A DNA stretch of 64,000 nucleotides, taken from positions 1,207,676-1,271,675 of the forward strand of contig NZ_LELK01000004.1 in NCBI RefSeq assembly GCF_001039475.1, written 5' to 3'. A model generated the notes under the pieces. It did not search any database, was not told the origin of the DNA, and saw only the letters and a program-made list of their open reading frames with translations. Position numbers and translations under genes: made by a program. Below, piece by piece: positions 54,865 to 62,777 of the stretch (within the stretch, counting starts at the first letter, position 1; each line of letters begins with the position of its first letter). The stretch comes from Guptibacillus hwajinpoensis. Lineage in GTDB: Bacteria; Bacillota; Bacilli; Bacillales; Guptibacillaceae.

Positions 54865-54970
54865 AACTACTTTTATAGCGATAATGTTTTATCGTCAAGA
54901 ACAAGAATCTCTAAGAAATAAACGAAAGATAAATATTGAATACCACATTAATAATGTACTTTAAATCTCT

Positions 54971-55000
54971 ATGGAGCTTGAATGAAAATTCAAGCTCCAT
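54971..55000 (+). terminator. Hairpin, possible distal terminator downstream of fxsA
   Basis: A 13-bp perfect stem ATGGAGCTTGAAT (54971-54983) / ATTCAAGCTCCAT (54988-55000) with loop GAAA, followed by TCATTTATT. The T tract is interrupted, so efficiency is uncertain. Otherwise 54865-55040 shows nothing recognisable. Confidence 0.55.
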
Positions 55001-55041
55001 TCATTTATTAGTAGACTTAATTAAAGTGTAAGTCGTATTAG

Positions 55042-55070
55042 TTGAACGTATTTCAAATTTGTATTATATT
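55042..55070 (+). promoter_or_regulatory. Promoter of the marR-nitroreductase operon
   Basis: TTGAAC (55042-55047), 17-base spacer, TATATT (55065-55070). It adjoins the inverted repeat at 55071-55101. Confidence 0.65.
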
Positions 55071-55101
55071 AATTGATGAGTCAACTATTGACCCGTCAAT
55101 T
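55071..55101 (+). promoter_or_regulatory. Candidate MarR operator
   Basis: AATTGATGAGTCAA (55071-55084) and TTGACCCGTCAATT (55088-55101) form an inverted repeat, 12 of 14 positions, separated by CTA. It covers the expected start of transcription, where binding of the encoded MarR protein would block its own operon. Confidence 0.6.
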
Positions 55102-55121
55102 GATTTAAGGAGGAATGTTTT

Positions 55122-55556
55122 TTGTCCAATCGATGTTCAGACGAAGGTAAGATAATATACCAGTTGAATGAGATATTTAAGCAAATGAGTCCTAAATTCG
55201 AACGATGCACTGGTATCAGTCAGTCTCGCTTAGATCTTCTGCACAAGCTGTTTGAAGTGGACGAAACTAGTCAGTCGGCATTGCAGAAAGAAGTGAACAT
55301 TGATTCTGCCGCTGTGACAAGACACTTAAAGCAACTTGAGGGGAAAGGGATGGTGGCTCGTCGAAAGAACCCCAATGATAATCGGTTTACGTTTGTAAGC
55401 TTAACTGAAGAAGGTCGTGAACGGATTGTATCTTATCGGTTAGAGAAAGAGCAGTTCATCACAAAGGTATTAAAGGACTTTAGTGAAGAAGAACAAACTT
55501 CACTATCAAATATGCTTACTCGTATTCAAAAGAATGTGAAAGACATTCAATATTAA
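55122..55556 (+). CDS. MarR-family transcriptional regulator
   Basis: A 144-residue winged-helix regulator. The recognition helix region is QSALQKEVNIDSAAVTRHLKQLEGKGMVARRKNPNDNRF (about residues 48-86, described by its ends), including the wing with the conserved Asp-Arg pair. TTG at 55122 after AAGGAGG. The following genes encode a nitroreductase and a monooxygenase, so it probably represses a response to quinones or nitroaromatics. B. subtilis ydgJ (MarR) next to ydgI (nitroreductase) is a likely parallel. Confidence 0.9.
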   Translation: MSNRCSDEGKIIYQLNEIFKQMSPKFERCTGISQSRLDLLHKLFEVDETSQSALQKEVNIDSAAVTRHLKQLEGKGMVARRKNPNDNRFTFVSLTEEGRERIVSYRLEKEQFITKVLKDFSEEEQTSLSNMLTRIQKNVKDIQY

Positions 55557-55584
55557 CTAGAACTTCTAGAAGGAGATTATAAGA

Positions 55585-56220
55585 ATGAATGCAACAAGAA
55601 TCAACGACTTTAATGAAATTATTACTGGAAGACGTTCGATCCGCAACTATGATCCATCAGTGAAGATTAGCAAACAAGAAATGACGGAAATATTAACAGA
55701 AGCTACTCTTGCTCCATCTTCGGTAAATCTTCAGCCTTGGCGTTTTGTGGTTATTGATAGCGAAGAAGGGAAAGCTACATTAGCACCACTTGCTAAATTT
55801 AATCAGACTCAGGTAGAAACGTCTTCAGCAATGATCGCTGTATTTGTTGACATGAATAGTTTGGACTATGCAGATGAAATCTACGATACTGCTGTGCAAA
55901 AAGGGTATATGCCTGCAGAAGTGCGAGATCGACAGCTTCCATCTATTAAAGGCTTATTGGGAACCTTGTCAACTGAGCAATTTAGAGAAATGAATGTTAT
56001 TGATGGTGGTTTGGTTTCGATGCAGCTGATGCTTGCAGCACGTGCACATGGTTATGATACAAATCCAATTGGTGGGTACGAAAAAGATCAAATCGCTGAA
56101 GCATATGGTATGGACAAAGATCGCTATTATCCAGTTATGTTAATTTCGATCGGTAAAGCTGCAGATACGGGTTATCAATCCGTTCGTTTACCAGTTGAAT
56201 CGATTACTGAATGGAAATAA
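55585..56220 (+). CDS. NAD(P)H nitroreductase family protein (YdgI-like)
   Basis: A 211-residue FMN-dependent oxidoreductase. The N-terminal GRRSIRNYDP and ATLAPSSVNLQPWRFVV motifs bind FMN phosphate and ring, and the C-terminal half includes GGLVSMQLMLAARAHGYDTNPIGG. Substrates in the family include nitroaromatics, quinones and flavins. RBS AGAAGGAG. It lies 28 bases after marR and 25 bases before the ABM gene, so all three are most likely one operon. Confidence 0.9.
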   Translation: MNATRINDFNEIITGRRSIRNYDPSVKISKQEMTEILTEATLAPSSVNLQPWRFVVIDSEEGKATLAPLAKFNQTQVETSSAMIAVFVDMNSLDYADEIYDTAVQKGYMPAEVRDRQLPSIKGLLGTLSTEQFREMNVIDGGLVSMQLMLAARAHGYDTNPIGGYEKDQIAEAYGMDKDRYYPVMLISIGKAADTGYQSVRLPVESITEWK

Positions 56221-56245
56221 AACTTTAGAAAAGGGGAATTAAACG

Positions 56246-56542
56246 ATGATTATTACACATGCAGGACTACAAATTAACGTAGATAAAGAGCAAGCATTTC
56301 TTGAAGAGGTTCGCACTCTTATTGAGGAATCTAGAAAAGAAAAAGGTAACATTTCTTACACTCTTATGAAAGATGTAGAGCAAGATAATGCCTACACTAT
56401 GGTAGAAATTTGGGAGAGCCTTGATGCAGTAGAAGAGCATGGTCAAAGCGAGCACTTCAAAGCTTTCGTGCAGAAAGCACCTGAATATTTGGTTGCCCCT
56501 CTAGAAGTGAATAGCTACGAAGGTCATGAAGTAAAAAGATAA
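56246..56542 (+). CDS. Putative quinol monooxygenase, ABM domain
   Basis: A 98-residue antibiotic-biosynthesis-monooxygenase fold protein (YgiN-like dimeric ferredoxin barrel). Typical features are FLEEVRTLIEESRKEKGNISYTLMKD, a central MVEIWES and EHGQSEHFKAFV. These small enzymes oxidise quinols without a cofactor or bind haem; the exact reaction is unknown. RBS AAAAGGGG. Its link with a nitroreductase and a MarR regulator suggests a quinone/electrophile detoxification operon. Confidence 0.88.
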   Translation: MIITHAGLQINVDKEQAFLEEVRTLIEESRKEKGNISYTLMKDVEQDNAYTMVEIWESLDAVEEHGQSEHFKAFVQKAPEYLVAPLEVNSYEGHEVKR

Positions 56543-56552
56543 CATCAATTCA

Positions 56553-56592
56553 AAAAGCTTGCAGGTGAATTCCCCTGCAAGCTTTTCTTTTT
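56553..56592 (+). terminator. Terminator after the marR operon
   Basis: AAAAGCTTGCAGG / CCTGCAAGCTTTT stem with a T-rich tail; it also faces the convergent ytvI. Confidence 0.9.
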
Positions 56593-56609
56593 ATAAAGCA
56601 TTACTTGAA

Positions 56610-57716
56610 CTATCCCATAATATAACGCCAAGTGTCTTTAAATACATTAGCTTGGTATAGGGTTTTAACCACAACGAGTAAAACAGGGCCGATTATTAAG
56701 CCAAGAAAACCTAGCACCTGAAACCCCACAAATAAAGCGATTAACGTAGCGAGAGGATCCAGGCCAATGTTAGAGGAAAGTACCTTTGGCTCCATTACTT
56801 GACGTTGAATAACCACAACACCGTATAGAATCGAAAGACCGATGGTTAACCCATAATTTCCTGTAAGGAATGAATAAATCATCCATGGAACAAAAATTGC
56901 CCCAGTTCCAAGGTAAGGTAGTAGATCAACAAACCCAATGATAATCGCAATCGTGATTGCATAATCTACTCTTAGTATTAGTAAACCAACAAGAACGATA
57001 ACTGCTGTCATAGAGATTAGCGTCAGTTGAGCTTTAAGAAACCCGAACAGTGCTCTCCTCAGATCGACATAAACCGTTCCAATGCTTTTCTGAACGTTTG
57101 TAGATACTTTCTTCTTGACCCAGTTTATGAATTTATACCAGTCCTTACTAATGAAAAAGGTAGCGAGCATCGAAAAAACAAGTACTGTTAAAATTGTAGG
57201 CAAACTCAGAATTAATGAACGAATTCCTTCTACGAGAGATTGAAGAATGTTTGTAACGGTTGCAGTTACCGTCGTGCCGATCGATTGAATGTTATCCATA
57301 ACAGTTGTTTGTTGGTCTTTGTTTAAATCTTTAAAGAGGTCTTCAAGTTGATTATAAAGCGGTAAAACATGTGAAACGAACAAATTCTCAACGAATAAAA
57401 CAATCTCTTGAAAGTTTCCAGGCAGTACGTTCGCGATATATACGATACCCTGTACGATTTCGTTTACGAGAAGTGCAATGAACGCTGCAAGAACTCCAAT
57501 TAGGAATAGAATAGCTATTGCAACAGAAAGTGGCCTCGGGATTTTCCCCCTTCTTTCTAGAAGATCTACCATCGGATTTATTAGGAATGCAAGGAAAAGT
57601 GCTATGACGAACGGAAATGCTAGGTGCCAGATATAATAAAAGGCGATCAAGGTAAGAATAATGAGAGCAACCACTAATAAGAAACGTAGAAATCTATGTA
57701 CGTATTTCCAGTTCAT
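56610..57716 (-). CDS. ytvI: AI-2E (PerM) family transporter YtvI
   Basis: A 368-residue integral membrane protein of the AI-2E/PerM family with about seven membrane segments; the family includes AI-2 exporters and ion transporters. The conserved features are the early FALFLAFLINPMVD pattern, a long soluble insert (about 115-170) and the C-terminal GFVDLLPYLGTGAIFVPW and GFLGLIIGPVLLVV. The ATG at 57716 follows AAGGAGG. Location between fxsA and a DUF441 gene agrees with B. subtilis ytvI. The substrate is unknown. Confidence 0.9.
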   Translation of the reverse strand: MNWKYVHRFLRFLLVVALIILTLIAFYYIWHLAFPFVIALFLAFLINPMVDLLERRGKIPRPLSVAIAILFLIGVLAAFIALLVNEIVQGIVYIANVLPGNFQEIVLFVENLFVSHVLPLYNQLEDLFKDLNKDQQTTVMDNIQSIGTTVTATVTNILQSLVEGIRSLILSLPTILTVLVFSMLATFFISKDWYKFINWVKKKVSTNVQKSIGTVYVDLRRALFGFLKAQLTLISMTAVIVLVGLLILRVDYAITIAIIIGFVDLLPYLGTGAIFVPWMIYSFLTGNYGLTIGLSILYGVVVIQRQVMEPKVLSSNIGLDPLATLIALFVGFQVLGFLGLIIGPVLLVVVKTLYQANVFKDTWRYIMG

Positions 57717-57857
57717 CGGAAACCTCCTTCTGTAGCTTTTCCTATATATTACACCTCGTGATTCCATACAATCAATCGTATGTTTGCTGTTTTCGTGCTT
57801 AATTTGTAAAAGTTTGTTATGCTAAAGTAGTTCTGTTAATGTGAAAGAGGGAACAAT

Positions 57858-58325
57858 ATGACCATTTTTTCTCAGTCCTTTATATTCCTGCTCATTTTGC
57901 TTGTTATCGCAATGATTGCAAAGAATAGTACGCTTATTATTGCAGTTGCTTTTCTACTTGTAGTAAAAGTCTTTGGACTTAGTGACAGGATATTCCCAAT
58001 CATTCAATCAAAAGGCATTTCCTGGGGAGTTACAATTATTACGATTGCAGTTCTTGTCCCAATTGCAACAGGTGAGATCGGTTTCAAGCAACTTGGCGAA
58101 GCTGTAAAGTCCTCATATGCTTGGATTGCGATGGCATCTGGAATTTTTGTTGCAGTCATCGCTTCAAAAGGAATTGTCCTACTGCAAAATGATCCTCATA
58201 TCACTACTGCACTTGTGTTCGGCACGATCTTTGCTGTAGCTGTTTTCCAAGGAATAGCTGTTGGGCCGCTTATTGGTGCTGGTATTGCTTACATGGCTAT
58301 GAAAGTTGTCGAACTTTTTACCTGA
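57858..58325 (+). CDS. DUF441/UPF0756 membrane protein (YtwI-like)
   Basis: A 155-residue, four-to-five-helix membrane protein of the UPF0756 family. Glycine/alanine-rich helices and the C-terminal GTIFAVAVFQGIAVGPLIGAGIAYM pattern are characteristic. Function is unknown. It lies upstream of citZ, as ytwI does in B. subtilis, on the same strand but with a 254-base gap that holds the citZ promoter and cre. Confidence 0.88.
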   Translation: MTIFSQSFIFLLILLVIAMIAKNSTLIIAVAFLLVVKVFGLSDRIFPIIQSKGISWGVTIITIAVLVPIATGEIGFKQLGEAVKSSYAWIAMASGIFVAVIASKGIVLLQNDPHITTALVFGTIFAVAVFQGIAVGPLIGAGIAYMAMKVVELFT

Positions 58326-58427
58326 ACAACCGTTCAGACAAGTGTTTTAGCGCTATAGCACTCTTCATGGTAGAGCATAATTAGACAACCTGAGAAAAAA
58401 AGGAATGGACGAAATCATGCATATTCA

Positions 58428-58456
58428 TTCACAAATATCAGAGAATTGTTTATAAT
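58428..58456 (+). promoter_or_regulatory. Promoter of citZ
   Basis: TTCACA (58428-58433), 17-base spacer, TATAAT (58451-58456). This leaves a leader of about 117 bases before the citZ start. Confidence 0.7.
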
Positions 58457-58508
58457 GAGAATTGACGCACCATCTTTGTACATAGGTTCTTATTTTTTTG
58501 GAGCGTTT

Positions 58509-58522
58509 TAAAAGCGTTATCA
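58509..58522 (+). promoter_or_regulatory. cre (CcpA) site in the citZ leader
   Basis: TAAAAGCGTTATCA matches 13 of 14 positions of TGNAANCGNWNNCA. It lies about 46 bases downstream of the inferred start, a roadblock position. CcpA repression of citZ is established in B. subtilis. Confidence 0.7.
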
Positions 58523-58579
58523 AAGCAGAATTTTTAGAAAATACTAGAGCCAATAATATGGAAAAGGAGAGGGGAACGT

Positions 58580-59695
58580 ATGACGACTACTCGCGGTTTA
58601 GAAGGCGTAGTTGCAACAACATCATCGATTAGTTCCATCGTAAACGACGTCTTAACATATAGAGGGTACAACATCGATGACCTCGCTACGAATGCTAGTT
58701 TTGAAGAAGTAATTTATTTATTATGGAATGATAAACTTCCAAATAAGACAGAACTTGATCAGTTCACTGCAGAGCTCGCAGTTAATGCGACAATCCCTAA
58801 AGAGATTGTAGATCAAATGAAAGCTTATCCTATTGATAAAGTGCATCCAATGGCTGCTCTTCGCACAGCTGTGTCTACACTTGCACTCTATGACGAAGAA
58901 GCTGACGATATGAGTGAAGAAGCAAACTATCGTAAGGCAATTCGTTTACAAGCGAAAATCCCTACAGTTGTAACAGCTTTTTCACGTGTTCGTGAAGGAA
59001 AAGATCCCGTTGAGCCAAAGAAAGATCTAAGCTTTGCTGCTAACTTTTTGTATACGCTAACAGGAGAAATTCCTGAAGATGTAGCTGTAACAGCCATTAA
59101 TAAGGCTCTTGTCCTTCATGCAGATCATGAGTTAAATGCGTCAACGTTTACTGCTCGCGTATGTGTGGCTACGCTCTCAGATATGTATTCTGGTGTAACA
59201 GCTGCTATCGGAGCACTTAAAGGTCCACTTCATGGAGGTGCTAACGAGCGCGTAATGGCTATGCTAAGTGAAATTGATAGCGTAGACAATGTAGAACCTT
59301 ACTTACAGAACGCTTTCGAAAATAAAGAAAAGATTATGGGCTTTGGACACCGTGTCTACAAAACCGGAGATCCTCGTGCGAAACATTTAAGAGAAATGTC
59401 TCGTAAACTAACTGATCTTACTGGTGAAACAAAGTGGTACGAGATGTCTACTAAAATGGAAGAAGTCGTCACGAATGAAAAGGGACTTCCACCAAACGTA
59501 GATTTCTATTCAGCTTCTGTTTATCATAGCCTTGGCATCGATCATGACTTGTTTACACCATTATTTGCGGTAAGCCGTGTATCAGGATGGATTGGACATA
59601 TTCTTGAACAGTACAGCAATAATCGCTTAATTCGTCCACGTGCCGAGTATGTCGGCTCAACGAACCAAACTTATGTTAGTGTGGAAAATCGATAG
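58580..59695 (+). CDS. citZ: Citrate synthase
   Basis: Entry enzyme of the Krebs cycle (oxaloacetate and acetyl-CoA to citrate). The 371-residue protein has the catalytic-region HADHELNASTFTARV, the GPLHGGANE motif and MGFGHRVYKTGDPRA with the active-site His; the C-terminal Asp is in VDFYSASVYHSLGI. RBS GGAGAGGGG. Promoter and cre lie upstream. A terminator separates it from icd, which usually gives a citZ-only and a longer transcript in Bacillus. Confidence 0.97.
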   Translation: MTTTRGLEGVVATTSSISSIVNDVLTYRGYNIDDLATNASFEEVIYLLWNDKLPNKTELDQFTAELAVNATIPKEIVDQMKAYPIDKVHPMAALRTAVSTLALYDEEADDMSEEANYRKAIRLQAKIPTVVTAFSRVREGKDPVEPKKDLSFAANFLYTLTGEIPEDVAVTAINKALVLHADHELNASTFTARVCVATLSDMYSGVTAAIGALKGPLHGGANERVMAMLSEIDSVDNVEPYLQNAFENKEKIMGFGHRVYKTGDPRAKHLREMSRKLTDLTGETKWYEMSTKMEEVVTNEKGLPPNVDFYSASVYHSLGIDHDLFTPLFAVSRVSGWIGHILEQYSNNRLIRPRAEYVGSTNQTYVSVENR

Positions 59696-59706
59696 AAGAA
59701 ATCAAT

Positions 59707-59735
59707 AGGGAAGACATCATCTTCCCTTTTTTCAA
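59707..59735 (+). terminator. Terminator after citZ
   Basis: AGGGAAGA / TCTTCCCT with a 5-base loop and a T run. It may be partially read through into icd. Confidence 0.85.
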
Positions 59736-59770
59736 AAAAGATAAAGTAAATTCAGTAGGAGGAATTAATA

Positions 59771-61042
59771 ATGGCTAATGGAGAGAAGATTACCGTAAAT
59801 AATGGGGTACTAAACGTTCCAGATCATGCAATCATTCCATTTATTGAAGGCGACGGCACTGGCCCTGATATTTGGGCAGCAGCTTCTAAAGTTCTTGAAG
59901 GTGCAGTAGATAAAGCATACGGCGGTAAGAAGAAAATTGTGTGGAAAGAAGTATACGCTGGTCAAAAAGCATTTGATAAAACAGGTGAATGGCTACCAGG
60001 TGATACTCTTGATGCAATTCGAGAATACATAATTGCGATTAAAGGACCTCTAACAACTCCAGTAGGGGGAGGCATTCGTTCTCTTAATGTTGCCCTTCGT
60101 CAGGAATTAGATTTGTTTACATGTCTTCGTCCAGTGCGTTACTTTAAAGGAGTTCCTTCACCAGTAAAACGCCCTGAAGATACGGATATGGTTATCTTCC
60201 GCGAAAATACTGAAGACATTTATGCTGGAATCGAATTCCAAAAAGGAACTGATGAAGTTAAGAAAATCATCTCTTTCCTACAAGATGAGATGGGTTCTAA
60301 GAATATTCGTTTCCCTGAAACTTCAGGAATCGGTATTAAGCCTGTATCTGAAGAAGGAACAAAACGTCTTGTTCGTGCAGCAATTCAATATGCACTTGAT
60401 GAAGGCCGTAAAAATGTAACGCTCGTTCATAAAGGGAATATTATGAAATTTACAGAGGGTGCATTTAAAAACTGGGGCTATGAAGTTGCTGAGCAAGAAT
60501 TCGGTGATAAGGTGTTTACTTGGGCAGAGTATGACCGTATTGTTGAAGAAAAAGGTAAGGATGCTGCTAACGAAGCACAGTCGAAAGCAGAAGGAGAAGG
60601 CAAGTTAATCGTGAAAGATTCCATTGCGGATATCTTCTTGCAACAGATCCTTACTCGTCCAGCTGAATTCGATGTAGTAGCAACAATGAACTTGAACGGT
60701 GATTATGTTTCTGATGCTCTTGCAGCACAGGTTGGCGGAATCGGTATTGCGCCTGGAGCAAATATTAACTATGAAACTGGACATGCTATTTTCGAAGCGA
60801 CTCATGGTACTGCTCCGAAATATGCAGGACTTGATAAAGTAAACCCTTCATCTGTTATTCTTTCAGGTGTTCTAATGCTTGAACATATTGGATGGGGAGA
60901 AGCAGCGAAGCTTGTTCTGGATTCAATGGAGAAAACAATCGCTAATAAGGTTGTAACGTATGACTTCGCTCGTCTAATGGATGGAGCAACAGAAGTTAAA
61001 ACTTCAGAGTTTGGTGATGAACTCATCAACAACATGGAATAA
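59771..61042 (+). CDS. icd: NADP-dependent isocitrate dehydrogenase
   Basis: Oxidative decarboxylation of isocitrate to 2-oxoglutarate with NADPH formation. The 423-residue protein shows [25 protein letters not shown] (substrate-binding serine), [32 protein letters not shown] and [26 protein letters not shown]. Length and motifs match Bacillus Icd (CitC). RBS GTAGGAGG. It lies 75 bases after citZ and 42 bases before mdh, the citZ-citC-citH arrangement of B. subtilis. Confidence 0.98.
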   Translation: MANGEKITVNNGVLNVPDHAIIPFIEGDGTGPDIWAAASKVLEGAVDKAYGGKKKIVWKEVYAGQKAFDKTGEWLPGDTLDAIREYIIAIKGPLTTPVGGGIRSLNVALRQELDLFTCLRPVRYFKGVPSPVKRPEDTDMVIFRENTEDIYAGIEFQKGTDEVKKIISFLQDEMGSKNIRFPETSGIGIKPVSEEGTKRLVRAAIQYALDEGRKNVTLVHKGNIMKFTEGAFKNWGYEVAEQEFGDKVFTWAEYDRIVEEKGKDAANEAQSKAEGEGKLIVKDSIADIFLQQILTRPAEFDVVATMNLNGDYVSDALAAQVGGIGIAPGANINYETGHAIFEATHGTAPKYAGLDKVNPSSVILSGVLMLEHIGWGEAAKLVLDSMEKTIANKVVTYDFARLMDGATEVKTSEFGDELINNME

Positions 61043-61084
61043 GAGCGATACCATTAAGAACTGGATTAAAGGAGTGGCTTACAA

Positions 61085-62023
61085 ATGACAATGAAACGCA
61101 AAAAAGTTTCCGTTATTGGTGCTGGTTTTACTGGAGCAACAACAGCTTTTTTACTAGCTCAAAAAGAGCTTGCTGATGTCGTTCTTGTAGACATTCCAAA
61201 TCAGGAAGGTCCCACAAAGGGAAAGGCACTAGATATGTTTGAAGCGAGCCCTGTACAAGGATTTGATTCTAAAATTACAGGTACTTCAAACTATGAGGAT
61301 ACAGCTAATTCAGACATTGTTGTAATTACTGCAGGTATCGCTAGAAAACCTGGAATGAGCCGAGATGATCTGGTTAATACTAATGCTAAGATTATGAAAA
61401 GCGTAACGAAGGAAATTGTGAGGTATTCTCCTGATACTATCATTGTTGTCCTAACAAATCCGGTTGATGCGATGACCTACACAGTTTACAAAGAATCTGG
61501 TCTTCCTAAAAACCGTGTTATTGGTCAATCAGGAATCCTCGATTCTGCACGATTCCGTTCGTTCATTGCTGAAGAACTTAACTTATCAGTTAAAGATATT
61601 ACTGGTTTCGTTCTTGGAGGCCATGGTGATGATATGGTACCTCTTGTACGCTATTCGTTCGCTGGTGGTATTCCTCTTCAAAGCCTCATTTCTGAAGAAC
61701 GCCTTGGAGAAATTGTAGAACGTACGCGTAAAGGCGGAGGAGAAATAGTGGGTCTATTAGGAAATGGTAGTGCGTACTATGCGCCAGCCGCTTCTCTCGT
61801 TGAAATGGCTGAAGCAATCTTAAAAGACCAGCGTCGTGTTCTTCCTACCATCGCCTATCTCGAGGGAGAGTACGGCTATAACGGACTCTACCTTGGCGTT
61901 CCGACGATCCTTGGTGGAAGTGGGATTGAAGATATTATCGAATTAGATCTAACTGATGATGAGAAGAAAGAACTAGATAAGTCAGCTGATTCTGTTCGTA
62001 AAGTGATGACTGTATTAAGCTAA
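61085..62023 (+). CDS. mdh: Malate dehydrogenase
   Basis: NAD-dependent oxidation of malate to oxaloacetate. The 312-residue LDH-like enzyme has Rossmann [14 protein letters not shown], active-site [15 protein letters not shown] (substrate-binding arginines) and [14 protein letters not shown] with the catalytic His. Of two close ATGs the first (61085) has better spacing to AAAGGAG. It is followed by a terminator. It completes the Krebs-cycle operon upstream of the phosphate regulator genes, as in B. subtilis. Confidence 0.98.
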   Translation: MTMKRKKVSVIGAGFTGATTAFLLAQKELADVVLVDIPNQEGPTKGKALDMFEASPVQGFDSKITGTSNYEDTANSDIVVITAGIARKPGMSRDDLVNTNAKIMKSVTKEIVRYSPDTIIVVLTNPVDAMTYTVYKESGLPKNRVIGQSGILDSARFRSFIAEELNLSVKDITGFVLGGHGDDMVPLVRYSFAGGIPLQSLISEERLGEIVERTRKGGGEIVGLLGNGSAYYAPAASLVEMAEAILKDQRRVLPTIAYLEGEYGYNGLYLGVPTILGGSGIEDIIELDLTDDEKKELDKSADSVRKVMTVLS

Positions 62024-62030
62024 ATAAGTA

Positions 62031-62057
62031 GGTCCGGTGCAAGCCGGATCTCTTTTT
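62031..62057 (+). terminator. Terminator after mdh
   Basis: GGTCCGG (62031-62037) / CCGGATC (62044-62050) with one G-U pair, followed by TCTTTTT. Confidence 0.75.
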
Positions 62058-62067
62058 ACACAAAAAC

Positions 62068-62081
62068 AGAAAGCGCTTTCT
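62068..62081 (+). promoter_or_regulatory. Candidate cre site before the MaoC-like gene
   Basis: AGAAAGCGCTTTCT is a perfect 14-base palindrome that matches the cre core AAAGCGCTTT; the outermost bases deviate from TG...CA. It lies about 21 bases before the start codon. Confidence 0.5.
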
Positions 62082-62102
62082 TTATGAGAAGGGGGAGTAG
62101 CT

Positions 62103-62582
62103 ATGATTTTAGGCAAAAAACGTAAAATAGGTCGGATGATTGAAGAGATTTCTGTAGGAGAAAAACTTGAAGTAACAGAGAAAATAGAAGATCGTGATTT
62201 ACTGTTATTTCTAGGGCTTTCTAATGATAACAATCCTCTATTTATTCAACATGATTATGCATCTATGACACCATTCAAAAAACCAATTGTTCCACAGATT
62301 ATGCTTCTTGCCATCGTAACTGGCGCGATTTCTAAATACCTACCCGGCCCTGGTAGTAGTATTAAAAAGAGTGATGTGACATATAACAATCCGGTTTATC
62401 ACTATGAGACGGTACACTACCAGTTTGAGGTAATTGATGTTTCAAAAGAAGCTCATGAAGTTCTTATTCGTGTGAACGGTACAAATGAAACGGGGCATTC
62501 AGTTCTTGAAGGCGAGTTCACAGTGTGTCCTCCATATCCTGTAAAGCCATTAACTAAAACAACATCCTTTGATAATTTTTAA
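62103..62582 (+). CDS. MaoC-like hotdog-fold protein lacking the catalytic histidine
   Basis: A 159-residue MaoC/(R)-hydratase-type hotdog protein. The expected hydratase motif D-x-N-P-L-H appears as SNDNNPLFIQHDYA, with Phe in place of the catalytic His, and the later substrate-gate AHGM-type motif is IVPQIM. The PGPGS element and YNNPV strand (about 80-97) confirm the fold. Enzymatic hydration is therefore doubtful, and it may be a binding or regulatory paralogue. The start is ATG 62103 after AGAAGGGGGAG. It lies between mdh and phoP, with a cre-like palindrome upstream and its own terminator. Confidence 0.82.
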   Translation: MILGKKRKIGRMIEEISVGEKLEVTEKIEDRDLLLFLGLSNDNNPLFIQHDYASMTPFKKPIVPQIMLLAIVTGAISKYLPGPGSSIKKSDVTYNNPVYHYETVHYQFEVIDVSKEAHEVLIRVNGTNETGHSVLEGEFTVCPPYPVKPLTKTTSFDNF

Positions 62583-62607
62583 GAGCCTACTCCGTAGGCT
62601 CTTTTTA
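62581..62607 (+). terminator. Terminator after the MaoC-like gene
   Basis: AAGAGCCTAC / GTAGGCTCTT with a 3-base loop and a T run. It overlaps the stop codon. Confidence 0.9.
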
Positions 62608-62623
62608 TGTATGTTTTTATGAT

Positions 62624-62637
62624 AGTAAGCGCTTAAT
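62624..62637 (+). promoter_or_regulatory. Candidate cre site upstream of phoP
   Basis: AGTAAGCGCTTAAT has the palindromic core TAAGCGCTTA and two deviations from TGNAANCGNWNNCA. It lies about 140 bases before phoP. CcpA represses phoPR in B. subtilis. Confidence 0.45.
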
Positions 62638-62777
62638 AAACGGGTTTGCTGTAAGTTCTTCTTTTGCCTTATCAAAAATAATAGTATGATGAGTGTAATC
62701 AGGCAAAAATAATAGAACATGCCTGATCTACGGTATCGGCATTGATGAATGGGGAAATTCGTTAGGGGGACTTTACA

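Noticed and set aside
54724-54921. 65-codon reading frame in repeat copy C
   Set aside because: Same reason: it is an accident of the repeat sequence without an RBS.
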